Source: JAAZKA01 sp034926225 (lineage in GTDB: Bacteria > Bacillota > Clostridia > Oscillospirales > QAMX01). From it: DNA of 64,000 bases. Positions within the stretch are counted from its first letter, which is position 1, and the number at the start of each line of letters is the position of its first letter. The translations under genes were made by a program, and so were the position numbers. Below are positions 24,179 through 33,305 of the stretch, in pieces. The stretch is from positions 1 through 64,000 of the forward strand of contig JAYFRF010000007.1 in NCBI GenBank assembly GCA_034926225.1, in the 5' to 3' direction. The notes under the pieces are model-generated. The model worked only from the letters and a program-made list of their open reading frames with translations. It was not told the DNA's origin and made no database searches.

Positions 24179-26812
24179 TTATCGATAATCGCTGGCATTT
24201 TTCCGTACGGCTTCCACAGCCGCTTCGGTACATGCCGCGTATTCGCGCAGCTTTGCCGCGATTTTTACACGTTTATCCGGGTTTTGCAGCGCTTCCAGCG
24301 TAACGTTAAATCCGCCCCCCAGCGCTTCGAGGTCCTGCCCGCCGTCTCCGTTCCACATCCGCCGCATCCGGTCATATTGGCAGTGCAGTTCGTCCGTACA
24401 CGTCAGATTTTGATTCAATGCGCGCGCCTTGTCCAGAAATTCGTGGCAGCAGCTCCCGTTCGTCGCAAGATTGCAGATGTAGACGGTGTACATCACCCAG
24501 ACATCAAAGTCCTCCGGCGTCAGGCGATCAAACCGGCCGCCTTCGATATCGTCCGCCCACGCGTAAAACGCCGCCGCGCCGAAGCAGTATCGCTCGTTTT
24601 TCACGGCAAGCAGGCGGGGCAGGTCTATAATCGCGTCGCGGTATAAGTCCGCGAGTTCGACCGGGCGTTTCTTTTCGCCGACGATCAACCAGCCGCAGAT
24701 TTCATCCCGCTTCGCCGGGTCCGTAACGGCATCGGGGTGAAGCATCTGTTCCGGTGTGACACGCGACGGCTCGGGGTTGTCCTCGGTCAAATATAGCAGT
24801 GCCTCGCCGTAATCCTCGTAACCGACGATAACACCAAAGCCCATCCCGTAGCGGATGACGGGTACGCCGCGGTTGATCGAGTCGATCAGCGCATCCAAAA
24901 CGCTTGCCCGGTGACGCTTTAACTCTCCGTCTGAAATGAAGGTACTGGCATATCCGCACTTTTCAAATATGCTTTCGAGGAACCCTGTCTCATGCATCCG
25001 GTATTCCGTCGCGCTGTCGCCGAGGAATTCGCCATAGGCATAAATCTGCGCAAAGTTATCGCCTGTCAGTCCCGCGAAGAAGCTGTAGTCGTAGTCCGTC
25101 TCGCCGAGCGCTTCCATGACATATTTTGCGCAGCCGTTAAACCAGTAGTTTTCACCGAAATGCTTGGTGATGAGGGGATGGATATTCGGGATGAGGTTGT
25201 TGCTCTGTCGAACCACCAGGGACGCGGTTTCCTGATTTAAACGCAGTTTCGGGGCACGCCGGAGCTGCGAGACATGCAGAGAGCGGAAATACCGTTTTCC
25301 CTGTCCGTCGGAGCCTATAATAATCGTCTTGGGCGGCTGAGCGCGTAAATCCTGAGACATATATGGGAATTCCACGCCGCAATAACGCACCTCACCGTTT
25401 AAAATGACTGCGAGATGCTTTTCCCCGACAATCCACTCAAGGTGGTTGTATTCGCCCGCTCGGATGGCGCCAAGTCCGGGAAAGAGAAAGAAGTTGCCGA
25501 AAATCGGCTGGTGAAAGCAGAGCGCTTCCTTGGAAAGCCGGGGGTCGGCGTTGTTTTCCATATTGACCGCGGCCATCTCGTTGCCGTGATAAATCCGGAT
25601 GCTGCCCTCGTCGGAACCGTAGCCCCAGCGTCCGCTGTTTTCGTCGACGCGGAACTCGAGATCGACGCGGTAAGGAAGCCGAACTTCGACGCCCGTCGAC
25701 AGAACGCGCTTCGATATGTACGCGGCGTATTCCGCTTCTCCGTTTTCATTGACGCGGTAGTAAGGTTCCATGATCGGAATCAGTTTGTCCATCGGGACGT
25801 CTTTGGTCCATAAAACCGGATTCGCTTCCTCGATTTCCCTCGCGGAGATGTCGAGCTCGCGCCTACCGGACGGGTAAAGCGCGGCATTTGGCAATTTCCG
25901 CTTAACCGGCAAGAACAGCTCTAGCTTTTCCCGCCGGCTGTCCGGAGAAAGGATGATTTCCACCAGCGGCTCATGCCGCAGCCTGCCGTCATGCCGGTAG
26001 TCTGCCTGATAGGTGTCGTTGTCATCGAAGCTCTCGAGCATCTTACGGAAAATACCGCCGATGTCTTCGTCGGCATATGCGCTTACTGTCGCGAACAGTC
26101 CCCCGGGAAAGGCGTCGTCGAGATATGGGCTGTCATTGACGAAGCTGTCATCCACCTTTTGCAGCATGACCGTCTGTCCGGAAGCGTCCCTGTATTCGAA
26201 CAGCGTATGCTGACCGGGGCTGCCGCAGATCTCCGCATTTTCATTTAGATAATTCCAGAAGCCGTCGACATCGGATGTCTCGGAGCCGCGGGTGACCGAC
26301 AGTAGCACGCGCATGGAGGGCAGTGAAAGGATGCTGATATCGGGGGGCGGGCTGATACGGTCGGAAAGGGCGGACAGCTCCCGATAGCTCATCATCCTGT
26401 CTTTCTCGATGACATGCAGCTCCTTTTCCATTTTTTCATAAAGCAACGGCAGCGCGGAGATCTGCGTGACGCCGTTTGCAAGCATGGTCTGCAAAAAGCT
26501 GTTGACGACCTGCTTCAGCTCGGATAGAGCGATAATTTCGTTATCAAGCTCGGCAATCCGATTCGCAAAGGTTTCCACGACGGTTTGCATGTCCAAGTTT
26601 TTATAAATACGGAGAATGTCCTTGATGGGGATTTGCATTTTGCGAAGGATCAGGATTTGCTTCAACCGTTCCACGCTGTCCTCGTCGTAATACCGATACT
26701 TCTCCAAATCCGGTCTGACGCTCCGAATCAAGCCTATTTGCTCGTAGTAACGCAAGCTTCGGGACGAGATATCAAATCGGTTTGTCAAATCGGTGATCTT
26801 GACCAATTCCAT
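24179..26812 (-). CDS. Giant MerR-family regulator with effector, lectin-like and papain-like domains
   Basis: An 877-residue protein, more than three times a normal MerR. Residues 1-75 are a MerR winged HTH (SRSLRYYEQIGLIR), followed by a coiled dimer helix (about 80-125). Residues ~155-310 resemble the GyrI/AraC effector-binding domain. Residues ~330-545 look like a concanavalin/LamG-type beta-sandwich (VDLEFRVDENSGRWGYGSDE, FRSLHVSQL). From about 556 a BtrH/papain-like domain starts (NGCAKYVMEALG), but GFGVIVGYED lacks the catalytic His. A helical Cys-rich tail ends the protein. It is probably an autoregulated activator of its own operon that senses a ligand through one or more fused domains. 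Confidence 0.75.
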   Translation of the reverse strand: MELVKITDLTNRFDISSRSLRYYEQIGLIRSVRPDLEKYRYYDEDSVERLKQILILRKMQIPIKDILRIYKNLDMQTVVETFANRIAELDNEIIALSELKQVVNSFLQTMLANGVTQISALPLLYEKMEKELHVIEKDRMMSYRELSALSDRISPPPDISILSLPSMRVLLSVTRGSETSDVDGFWNYLNENAEICGSPGQHTLFEYRDASGQTVMLQKVDDSFVNDSPYLDDAFPGGLFATVSAYADEDIGGIFRKMLESFDDNDTYQADYRHDGRLRHEPLVEIILSPDSRREKLELFLPVKRKLPNAALYPSGRRELDISAREIEEANPVLWTKDVPMDKLIPIMEPYYRVNENGEAEYAAYISKRVLSTGVEVRLPYRVDLEFRVDENSGRWGYGSDEGSIRIYHGNEMAAVNMENNADPRLSKEALCFHQPIFGNFFLFPGLGAIRAGEYNHLEWIVGEKHLAVILNGEVRYCGVEFPYMSQDLRAQPPKTIIIGSDGQGKRYFRSLHVSQLRRAPKLRLNQETASLVVRQSNNLIPNIHPLITKHFGENYWFNGCAKYVMEALGETDYDYSFFAGLTGDNFAQIYAYGEFLGDSATEYRMHETGFLESIFEKCGYASTFISDGELKRHRASVLDALIDSINRGVPVIRYGMGFGVIVGYEDYGEALLYLTEDNPEPSRVTPEQMLHPDAVTDPAKRDEICGWLIVGEKKRPVELADLYRDAIIDLPRLLAVKNERYCFGAAAFYAWADDIEGGRFDRLTPEDFDVWVMYTVYICNLATNGSCCHEFLDKARALNQNLTCTDELHCQYDRMRRMWNGDGGQDLEALGGGFNVTLEALQNPDKRVKIAAKLREYAACTEAAVEAVRKNASDYR

Positions 26813-26859
26813 TCACAATACTCCTTCAACAGGCTGTCCTGCGATTGTCTACAGCGTCT

Positions 26860-26890
26860 ATTATAACACTTGACCTAACGTCAAAGTCAA
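26860..26890 (-). promoter_or_regulatory. MerR-type promoter with 19-bp spacer and internal operator
   Basis: On the minus strand TTGACT and TATAAT are separated by 19 bases, the over-long spacing typical of MerR-activated promoters. Inside the spacer a dyad TTGAC-N5-GTCAA (26870-26884) is placed where a MerR dimer would bind and untwist the DNA. The MerR gene starts about 45 bases further on, so the regulator very likely controls its own eight-gene operon. Confidence 0.8.
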
Positions 26891-27041
26891 TAGGGTTAGA
26901 GCCATCCACGTAAAAAATATTGAAAATTATGGATAGATTTTATAGACAAGCGTAACCGTTCTGTTGGAATTCAGTTCGCCGCGGCTGTCGCGAGAGGATG
27001 TTATTCCTTTCATATAAGCCGCGGCAAATGCATTCACCGGA

Positions 27042-27901
27042 TTATTTCTTCTTTACCTGTACCCAAACTTCCTCGAATTTGCGCCCGTCCGGATATTCGT
27101 CGTATACCTCAATATCCCAGCCCTCGACCTTGTCATATCCCGAGGTGCTGATCCATTCGCTGTAGATTCGTCCGAACAGCTCCGGAATCTTCTCACCGTA
27201 ATCCTTCACGTCGGCGCGGAAGACCGCCCATGTCTGCTTTGGAAGCGTTACAACCTTGAAGCCGTCCGTTTTACTGTTTTCGTTCCTGTATCGCGCGATC
27301 ATATACGGAAAATGTTTGTGCCCTTCTCGCACGCGCCGCAGATGGCGATGGCGACGTCCCTGTGATTGCCGGCGGCGGCCGCGAGTCTTTGCTGGCTGCC
27401 GTCCGCACAGCATTTGTCCCAAAAGCCGGGAATCAGGTTGGTTTCACCGTCGTTTTCGAACATGCCCTCAATACCAAAGACATCAAACGCTTCCTTTTCT
27501 TCGATTCGCCAATTCATTTTCTGTACCCCTTTAATCTGTATTTGAAAGGTTAAAGGCGGATATATTTCGAAACTTGTACCGCTTTTCCGTGCCGCTGTCG
27601 GCGTGATTCCGTGCTGTTTGACAAACGCTCTGGTAAAACTGTCCGCGCTGTCGTAGCCGTATTTGACGGCTACGTCGATGATTTTGTCGCTTCCGCCTTG
27701 TAGTTCCATCGCCGCGAGAGACATTTTGCGCCGTCGGATGTATTCGGACAGCGGCATCCCGGTGATATAATTAAAAATTCGCTGAAAATGATACGGGGAA
27801 TAGCATGTCACATCGGCTACCGACGACAGCGCTTCTTCGTCGGAGATCGTTGCTTCAATGTATTCCATGGCACGGTTGAGCTGCGTAAGTAAATCCATCA
27901 T
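27042..27901 (-). pseudogene. AraC-family regulator with GyrI-like domain, frameshifted
   Basis: The first frame runs from ATG 27901 (GGAGG 6 bases upstream) through an AraC double HTH (residues 1-105, PYHFQRIFNYITGMPLSEYI) into a GyrI-like effector domain (MNWRIEEKEAFDVFGIEG). The frame ends near 27299. The domain continues in another frame from about 27320 (FPYMIARYRN... WDIEVYDEYPDG) to the stop at 27042. A one-base shift around 27300-27330 therefore splits an otherwise complete gene of about 286 residues. It may be a real mutation or a sequencing error. Confidence 0.75.
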
Positions 27902-27980
27902 TCCGCCCTCCTTTCGCAGACAGCATATCAGAAAATGGCGCGGTTTGCTCGACTTTCAGAAGAAGATTATGTCGGATGCA

Positions 27981-28020
27981 AAAAGGAGGTCTCCGTGTAA
28001 CTTGCGAAGACCTCCTTTTG
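27981..28020. terminator. Hairpin terminator after xylulokinase
   Basis: AAAAGGAGGTCT and AGACCTCCTTTT form a perfect 12-base stem with T-runs on both sides. It lies between xylB and the upstream end of the AraC gene, on the minus strand. Confidence 0.85.
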
Positions 28021-28041
28021 AGACTAGAAAAGCAACGGCAC

Positions 28042-29568
28042 TTAGGAGATACGGCTCAGCTCCGCGTACGATTCACGCAGAGCGGTATAAAGCGCGCGAT
28101 AGAGCGGATAATGCCGGTTATAGACGGCGCTCGAGGCAGCGTCGGGATGCTGTACGCCGCGTACCTCAAGGATCTGATCGCAGGCTTCCGGCACGGAAGC
28201 ATACAATCCGGCGCCGACAGCGGCAAGGATCGCCGCGCCGAGCGCGGGTGCTTCCGCGACGCCCATCTGGACGACGGGGACATGGAACATATCCGCCTGC
28301 ATCTGCCGCCAGAGGAAGCTGCGCGCGCCGCCGCCGGCGACGCGGACATGCGCCACATCGATGCCCAGACCGCGCAGGATCTCATAACTGTCGCGCAGGC
28401 TGTAGCCGACGCCTTCCATAACGGCGCGGAGGAAATGGACGCGGCCATGCGTCGCGTTCATGCCAAAAAAGACCGCGCGCGCATCGGGGTCAAGATGCGG
28501 GGTGCGCTCGCCGTTCATATAAGGCAGATAGTACAATCCTCCGCAGCCGGGCTCGATACGCGCGGCTTCCTGCTCCATCAGGGTATACGGATCCACGCCC
28601 AGCCGTGCCGCGACGTCCTGCTCCGAACGGCAGAAGGTGTCGCGGAACCAGCGCAGGGACAGGCCCGCCGCCTGGGTCACACCCATGACGTGCCACGCGC
28701 CGGGGACGGCATGGCAGAAGGTATGGACACGACCCTGCGCGTCGATAAGCGGCGCGTCAGTGTGTGCGAAGACGACGCCTGAGGAACCGATCGTCGAAGA
28801 TACGACGCCGGACCGGACGATGCCAAGACCGACCGCGCCGGCAGCCTGGTCTCCCCCTCCCCCGACGACCGGGGTGCCGGCGGCAAGCCCCGTTAAAGCC
28901 GCCGCGCTTTCGCTGACGCGTCCGCTGATCACGGTCGATTCATACACATCCGGGAACCATTCGCGCGGCAGCCCGAGCGCGGACAGTACCGTATCGCTCC
29001 AGCATCGATGGGGGACGTCGAGAAGTTGTGTGCCGGACGCGTCGGACACCTCGGTTGCGAACTCACCGGTAAGACAAAAGCGGATGTAATCCTTCGGCAG
29101 GAGGATGCGGCGGATTTTTTCATAGGTTTCAGGCTCGTTTTCGCGGATCCAGAGGACTTTCGACGCAGAAAAACCGGTGATCGCGGGGTTTGCCGTGATT
29201 GCGATCAGCTTTTCACGCCCGAGGATACGCGTCATTTCCTCGCACTGTGCGCCGCTGCGCTGATCGCACCAGATGATCGCCCGACGCAGCGGCCGGTCAT
29301 CCGCTCCGAGCGGCACGACGCCGTGCATCTGCCCGGAAAGGCCGACGCCCGCGACGGACGACGGCGCGATTTGGGACTTCGACAGCACCGCCCGGATGGT
29401 ATCGCGAGCCGCGTTCCACCAATCCAGGGCATCCTGCTCCGCCATACCGCCCGCCGGGGTGTACAGCGGATATTCCCCCGTCGCCGAAGCGACCTCGGCG
29501 CCTTTTTCGTCAAACAATACGGTTTTTAAGCCGGATGTGCCAAGGTCTATCCCCATGATATATGCCAT
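28042..29568 (-). CDS. xylB: Xylulokinase (FGGY family)
   Basis: A 508-residue kinase phosphorylating D-xylulose to xylulose 5-phosphate for the pentose phosphate pathway. It has the ATPase-fold start MGIDLGTSGLKTVLFDEKG, the substrate segment SGQMHGVV, catalytic-site region IIWCDQRSG, and FGGY signature regions (MNGERTPHLDPDARAVFFG and AGGGARSFLWRQM). Length and order are normal for XylB. GGAGGGG precedes the ATG by 5 bases. The HAD phosphatase lies 33 bases upstream and is co-transcribed, a pairing often found in sugar or polyol catabolic units. Confidence 0.92.
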   Translation of the reverse strand: MAYIMGIDLGTSGLKTVLFDEKGAEVASATGEYPLYTPAGGMAEQDALDWWNAARDTIRAVLSKSQIAPSSVAGVGLSGQMHGVVPLGADDRPLRRAIIWCDQRSGAQCEEMTRILGREKLIAITANPAITGFSASKVLWIRENEPETYEKIRRILLPKDYIRFCLTGEFATEVSDASGTQLLDVPHRCWSDTVLSALGLPREWFPDVYESTVISGRVSESAAALTGLAAGTPVVGGGGDQAAGAVGLGIVRSGVVSSTIGSSGVVFAHTDAPLIDAQGRVHTFCHAVPGAWHVMGVTQAAGLSLRWFRDTFCRSEQDVAARLGVDPYTLMEQEAARIEPGCGGLYYLPYMNGERTPHLDPDARAVFFGMNATHGRVHFLRAVMEGVGYSLRDSYEILRGLGIDVAHVRVAGGGARSFLWRQMQADMFHVPVVQMGVAEAPALGAAILAAVGAGLYASVPEACDQILEVRGVQHPDAASSAVYNRHYPLYRALYTALRESYAELSRIS

Positions 29569-29601
29569 AAATTCCCCTCCTTAGGTCGCGCGTCAAGTGC
29601 T

Positions 29602-30255
29602 TCACAGCACGATCTCCGCTACGTCGGCAATGCTGCCGATAATCCATTCCGGGTTGGCGCGGTCGATGAGCTGCTCACGGGTAAAGGAGGTGGTTACGCC
29701 GATGACCTTCGCGCCCGCGGCATGGCCGGCGAGAATGCCGTTGACGGCGTCCTCGACGACGACACAGGCAGACGGGTCTACATCCAGCGCTTTCGCGCCC
29801 GCAAGGTAGATGTCGGGGAAGGGTTTCTTGCGCTCGACGCTTTCGCCGGTGAGTACTGCGCCGAAGTCGTCCGGCGTCAGTCCCAGCGCGCGGATGTTGA
29901 TCTCAACCTTCACCCAGTCAGCGCTCGAACACAGCGCGATTTTGACGCCTCCGGCGATGAGTTCTCTCAGCATGTCCGCCGCTCCCGGAATGACGATGTC
30001 CGTATGCGCCGCGTGATATGCATATCGCTCGTACGCGCGCTTCTTCATATCCTTGACATACGGCACCCCATGAAGCTCCGCGACGCCGCCAACAAACCTG
30101 TCCTCCCCCGCGCCGATGAACGGTACGAAGTCCGATGGAATCGCCTTTATCCCCCATTCGCTGAGCGCTTCCTGCGCTCCTAAAAGCATGATCGCTTCCG
30201 AATCTACCAGTACCCCGTCCATGTCGAATAAAACCGCGTTGATCGCTTGTTTCAT
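29602..30255 (-). CDS. HAD-family sugar phosphatase/beta-phosphoglucomutase-like
   Basis: A 217-residue HAD subfamily I protein. Motif I is DMDGVLVDSE (nucleophile and acid Asp), motif II the Ser in CSSADW, motif III the Lys in ERKKPFPDIY and motif IV VVEDAVNG. The cap is helical (about 15-85). Proteins of this type dephosphorylate or isomerise small sugar phosphates. Its place directly upstream of xylB suggests a role in clearing pentose or polyol phosphates. GGAGGG lies 4 bases before the ATG. Confidence 0.85.
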   Translation of the reverse strand: MKQAINAVLFDMDGVLVDSEAIMLLGAQEALSEWGIKAIPSDFVPFIGAGEDRFVGGVAELHGVPYVKDMKKRAYERYAYHAAHTDIVIPGAADMLRELIAGGVKIALCSSADWVKVEINIRALGLTPDDFGAVLTGESVERKKPFPDIYLAGAKALDVDPSACVVVEDAVNGILAGHAAGAKVIGVTTSFTREQLIDRANPEWIIGSIADVAEIVL

Positions 30256-30348
30256 AGCGCCCTCCCTCTAGTCTCTCTTTTCGATTTTATTGTACTCCAT
30301 TGCTAAAACTCTGTCAACCGTTTTTCTTGCTTTTGCGGAAATCAGCGG

Positions 30349-30377
30349 TTGTAAACGGAAACGTTTTGTGATATAAT
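30349..30377 (+). promoter_or_regulatory. guaA promoter
   Basis: TTGTAA, a 17-base spacer and TATAAT on the plus strand, about 55 bases before the guaA start. No purine riboswitch is seen in the short leader. Confidence 0.7.
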
Positions 30378-30433
30378 AGTCTTATAAAAAGTGGTAATAA
30401 ATGGTTTTTTCTGGAATTGAGGGATGCCAAAGG

Positions 30434-31972
30434 ATGGAAAAGGTTATTGTTCTGGATTTCGGTGGGCAGTATGCGCTTTTGATCGCACGGCGTGTGCGGG
30501 AAGCGCATGTATACTGCGAGGTATTGCCCTGTACGGCGCCGTTATCCGCGATGGAGGGCGCGTCGGCGATTATTTTCACCGGCGGGCCGTCGAGTGTGTA
30601 CGAGGACGGCGCGCCGGACTGCGACCATGGTGTGTATGACCTGCGGGTGCCGATTTTAGGCATCTGCTACGGCGCGCAGCTGATCGCACGGACACTCGGT
30701 GGAAACGTCGCTCATGGCGAATCGGGCGAATACGGGCGGGTGGACGCACAGTTTTATTCCCATCCCTTATTCACGGGCGTCGAGCATCCGACGGTATGGA
30801 TGAGCCACCGCGACCGCGTGGAGCAGCTGCCGGAAGGGTTTGCTGTGCTTGCTTCATCGGAGCACTGTCCCATAGCGGCGTATGGGGATGACCTACGCAG
30901 GATATACGGCCTGCAATTCCATCCCGAGGTACGGCATACAGTAGATGGGCAGCTTATTCTGGAGAACTTTTTCAAGCTTGTCTGCCGTTTCGACTGCGAC
31001 TGGCATGCGGAGAGCCTGATCGATTCGTCCATCCGCGAAATCCGGGCGCAGGTCGGGGACGGCCGCGTCATCAGCGGCATCTCCGGCGGCGTGGATTCGT
31101 CGGTCGCCTCCACATTGGTCAACCGCGCGATAGGCAAACAACTGACGTGCATCTTCGTCGATCACGGTCTGCTGCGCAAAAACGAAGCGGCAGAGGTGCT
31201 CTCCGCCTATCGCGACCGGATGGGGCTCGAAATCGTCTATGTCGACGCCGCGGAGCGTTTCCTGACGCGTCTCCAAGGTGTGACGGATCCGGAACGCAAG
31301 CGAAAGATCATCGGCGAGGAGTTCATCCGCGTATTTGAGGAAGAGGCGCAAAAGCTCGGCGGCGCGGATTTTCTCGTTCAGGGTACGATCTACCCAGACA
31401 TCGTTGAGAGCGGCGGCAGCTCCGTGAAGGGAGTCAAGGGCAAATCCGCTGTCATCAAAAGCCATCACAATGTCGGCGGGCTTCCCAAGGATACGAAATT
31501 CCGCGGTATTATCGAACCGCTTCGCAATCTCTTCAAGGATGAGGTGCGCGCGCTCGGCGAAGCGCTGGGCATTCCGTCGGACATGGTCTGGCGGCAGCCG
31601 TTTCCCGGTCCCGGTCTGGCCGTCCGTATCCTCGGCGCGATCGACGCGGACAATCTGCGCATCGTCCGCGAAACTGATGCGATCCTGCGTGAGGAAATCG
31701 CCCGCGCGGGGCTTTCGCGTGAGATCTGGCAGTATTTCACCGTCTACACGCCACTCAAGTCGGTCGGCGTCATGGGCGACTCGCGTACGTACGACAATGT
31801 CGTCGCCGTCCGCGCCGTTTCCTCTTCGGATGCGATGACCGTGGACTTCTCCGATATCCCGCACGACGTACTCGGGACGATCTCCAACCGTATCATCAAC
31901 GAAGTGCCCGGCGTCAACCGCGTGGTGTATGATATCACGTCCAAGCCACCGGGAACCATCGAGTGGGAATAA
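30434..31972 (+). CDS. guaA: GMP synthase (glutamine-hydrolysing)
   Basis: A 512-residue enzyme making GMP from XMP, ATP and glutamine. The class I glutaminase domain (1-190) has the nucleophile Cys in GICYGAQ and the His-Glu of FHPE. The ATP-pyrophosphatase domain has the P-loop SGGVDSSVAS (about 210). The C-terminal dimerisation domain ends SKPPGTIEWE, as in all GuaA. The start at 30434 is chosen over an ATG at 30401 because the conserved N-terminus begins there and GAGGGA lies 9 bases upstream. It is monocistronic with its own terminator. Confidence 0.95.
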   Translation: MEKVIVLDFGGQYALLIARRVREAHVYCEVLPCTAPLSAMEGASAIIFTGGPSSVYEDGAPDCDHGVYDLRVPILGICYGAQLIARTLGGNVAHGESGEYGRVDAQFYSHPLFTGVEHPTVWMSHRDRVEQLPEGFAVLASSEHCPIAAYGDDLRRIYGLQFHPEVRHTVDGQLILENFFKLVCRFDCDWHAESLIDSSIREIRAQVGDGRVISGISGGVDSSVASTLVNRAIGKQLTCIFVDHGLLRKNEAAEVLSAYRDRMGLEIVYVDAAERFLTRLQGVTDPERKRKIIGEEFIRVFEEEAQKLGGADFLVQGTIYPDIVESGGSSVKGVKGKSAVIKSHHNVGGLPKDTKFRGIIEPLRNLFKDEVRALGEALGIPSDMVWRQPFPGPGLAVRILGAIDADNLRIVRETDAILREEIARAGLSREIWQYFTVYTPLKSVGVMGDSRTYDNVVAVRAVSSSDAMTVDFSDIPHDVLGTISNRIINEVPGVNRVVYDITSKPPGTIEWE

Positions 31973-31983
31973 GTGAATAATAT

Positions 31984-32019
31984 AAAAGAGAGTTGTCATT
32001 TTTGACAACTCTCTTTTAT
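31984..32019. terminator. Bidirectional terminator after guaA
   Basis: AAAGAGAGTTGTCA and TGACAACTCTCTTT form a 14-base stem with a tiny loop and T-runs in both directions, between convergent guaA and the glycosylase gene. Confidence 0.85.
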
Positions 32020-32050
32020 ACTTCCGTTAAACGGAGCGATTCCGTTACGT

Positions 32051-33286
32051 TTAGTGAGCGGATAACAAGGATTGCGGAGTCGGCGCCGATACAATCAGTC
32101 TATCGCATCCGTTAAATTGCGCAAGCCGGCGTAGGCGGCGTTCGACAGCGTCTTGCAGCTTTTTCGTCCGCTTCACGCCTTCCTCGTACCAGACGTTGCG
32201 TACAGTCAGTACCCCCGATTTCGCATCGGCAATGGCTTCCACACGTCCGATGAAGCGGTCGCCGAAGAGAATCGGCAGCACATAGAAACCGTATTTGCGC
32301 TTTGAAGCCGGGGTGTAGATTTCCCAGGTATAGTCAAAGCCGAACAGTGCGTGAATCAGTTTTCTGTCCCACAGCATACAGTCAAGCGGCGCGATCAGCT
32401 CACAGCGGGGCTTGAAATGGTCGGTATGCAGGACGGTTTCGATCAGCGGGAGATCGTCGGCGTGACAGAAGAGTGGATGCTTCAGGCTTTCGACGTGAAT
32501 TTCGAGGATTTTTTTTTCCGCAAGCAGCGCGGTGAAAGCATCCGTTCTTTGCGGTGTTTTCAAGCCCCAGATATTCAGCCACGCGTCGGACGGCCGGTTC
32601 CACAACAGCCCCACCGCGCCGATACGGCGGTAAACACGCCATATCTGATGCTCGAATGTATCCGGCAGCGGGTCCGCTGCAGAAAGCAACGCCGGGGACA
32701 GGTATTTCTCGGCAAGATCGTAATATTTTCGAGTACCGTTTTTGTGATGGATAATCAGCTCGCCGGTCGAATAGAGCTGCTCAAGTACCGCGCGAGCCGC
32801 GTTGGTATTGCCGCCCCACTCCCCGCTCCAGTGAATGGCAGAATGCCAGCGGATGCTGCCGTCAATGGGCAAATCATCCGAGCAGACCGCGCCATGCTCC
32901 CGGATGTACGCCTTGGCCTCGGCTTCCAGGTCGGTAAGCCCCTCAAAGCGCAGTCCGCTGTCCCGTGCGGCCTGGCGGTAACGCTCGAAATACGGCCAGT
33001 CCTCGGCGGGCAAGATGGAGAGGTTCTTGTCGGGATAATCGACGAGTGCACGATCCGCGTATAAAAGCGCCGCCAGCGTCTGCTTCGTAAATCCTTCCAC
33101 GCGGGATGCGAGCGTCAGCTCCGCATTCCTTCCGCACGCATCCACCGGGTCAAATTGGATGCACCCCGTCTGCCGCACATAATCGTACGCACCCTGCTTG
33201 CCGATAAAACGGTAGTCGCCGAGCAGCCCGTGCTTTAGAAGGAGAAAGCGCCGCACCTGTGCGTTTGTCAGCATGATCATGGACAT
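32051..33286 (-). CDS. YcaQ/AlkZ-type DNA glycosylase (HTH_42 family)
   Basis: A 411-residue protein of the winged-helix HTH_42/YcaQ family, which includes DNA glycosylases that unhook interstrand crosslinks. N-terminal wing region QVRRFLLLKHGLLG. The catalytic segment CIQFDPVDACGRN has the QxD form typical of the YcaQ/AlkX branch rather than the QxQ of AlkZ. The C-terminal part (YGFYVLPILFGDRFIGRVEA) is characteristic of the family. Length is normal. The GNAT gene lies 19 bases upstream on the same strand, so they may be co-transcribed. Confidence 0.85.
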   Translation of the reverse strand: MSMIMLTNAQVRRFLLLKHGLLGDYRFIGKQGAYDYVRQTGCIQFDPVDACGRNAELTLASRVEGFTKQTLAALLYADRALVDYPDKNLSILPAEDWPYFERYRQAARDSGLRFEGLTDLEAEAKAYIREHGAVCSDDLPIDGSIRWHSAIHWSGEWGGNTNAARAVLEQLYSTGELIIHHKNGTRKYYDLAEKYLSPALLSAADPLPDTFEHQIWRVYRRIGAVGLLWNRPSDAWLNIWGLKTPQRTDAFTALLAEKKILEIHVESLKHPLFCHADDLPLIETVLHTDHFKPRCELIAPLDCMLWDRKLIHALFGFDYTWEIYTPASKRKYGFYVLPILFGDRFIGRVEAIADAKSGVLTVRNVWYEEGVKRTKKLQDAVERRLRRLAQFNGCDRLIVSAPTPQSLLSAH

Positions 33287-33305
33287 ATGTTTCCTTACTC
33301 TTATT

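Noticed and set aside
30893..32008. Long minus-strand open frame opposite guaA
   Set aside because: guaA is certain on the plus strand; the antisense frame has no domain or start signal.
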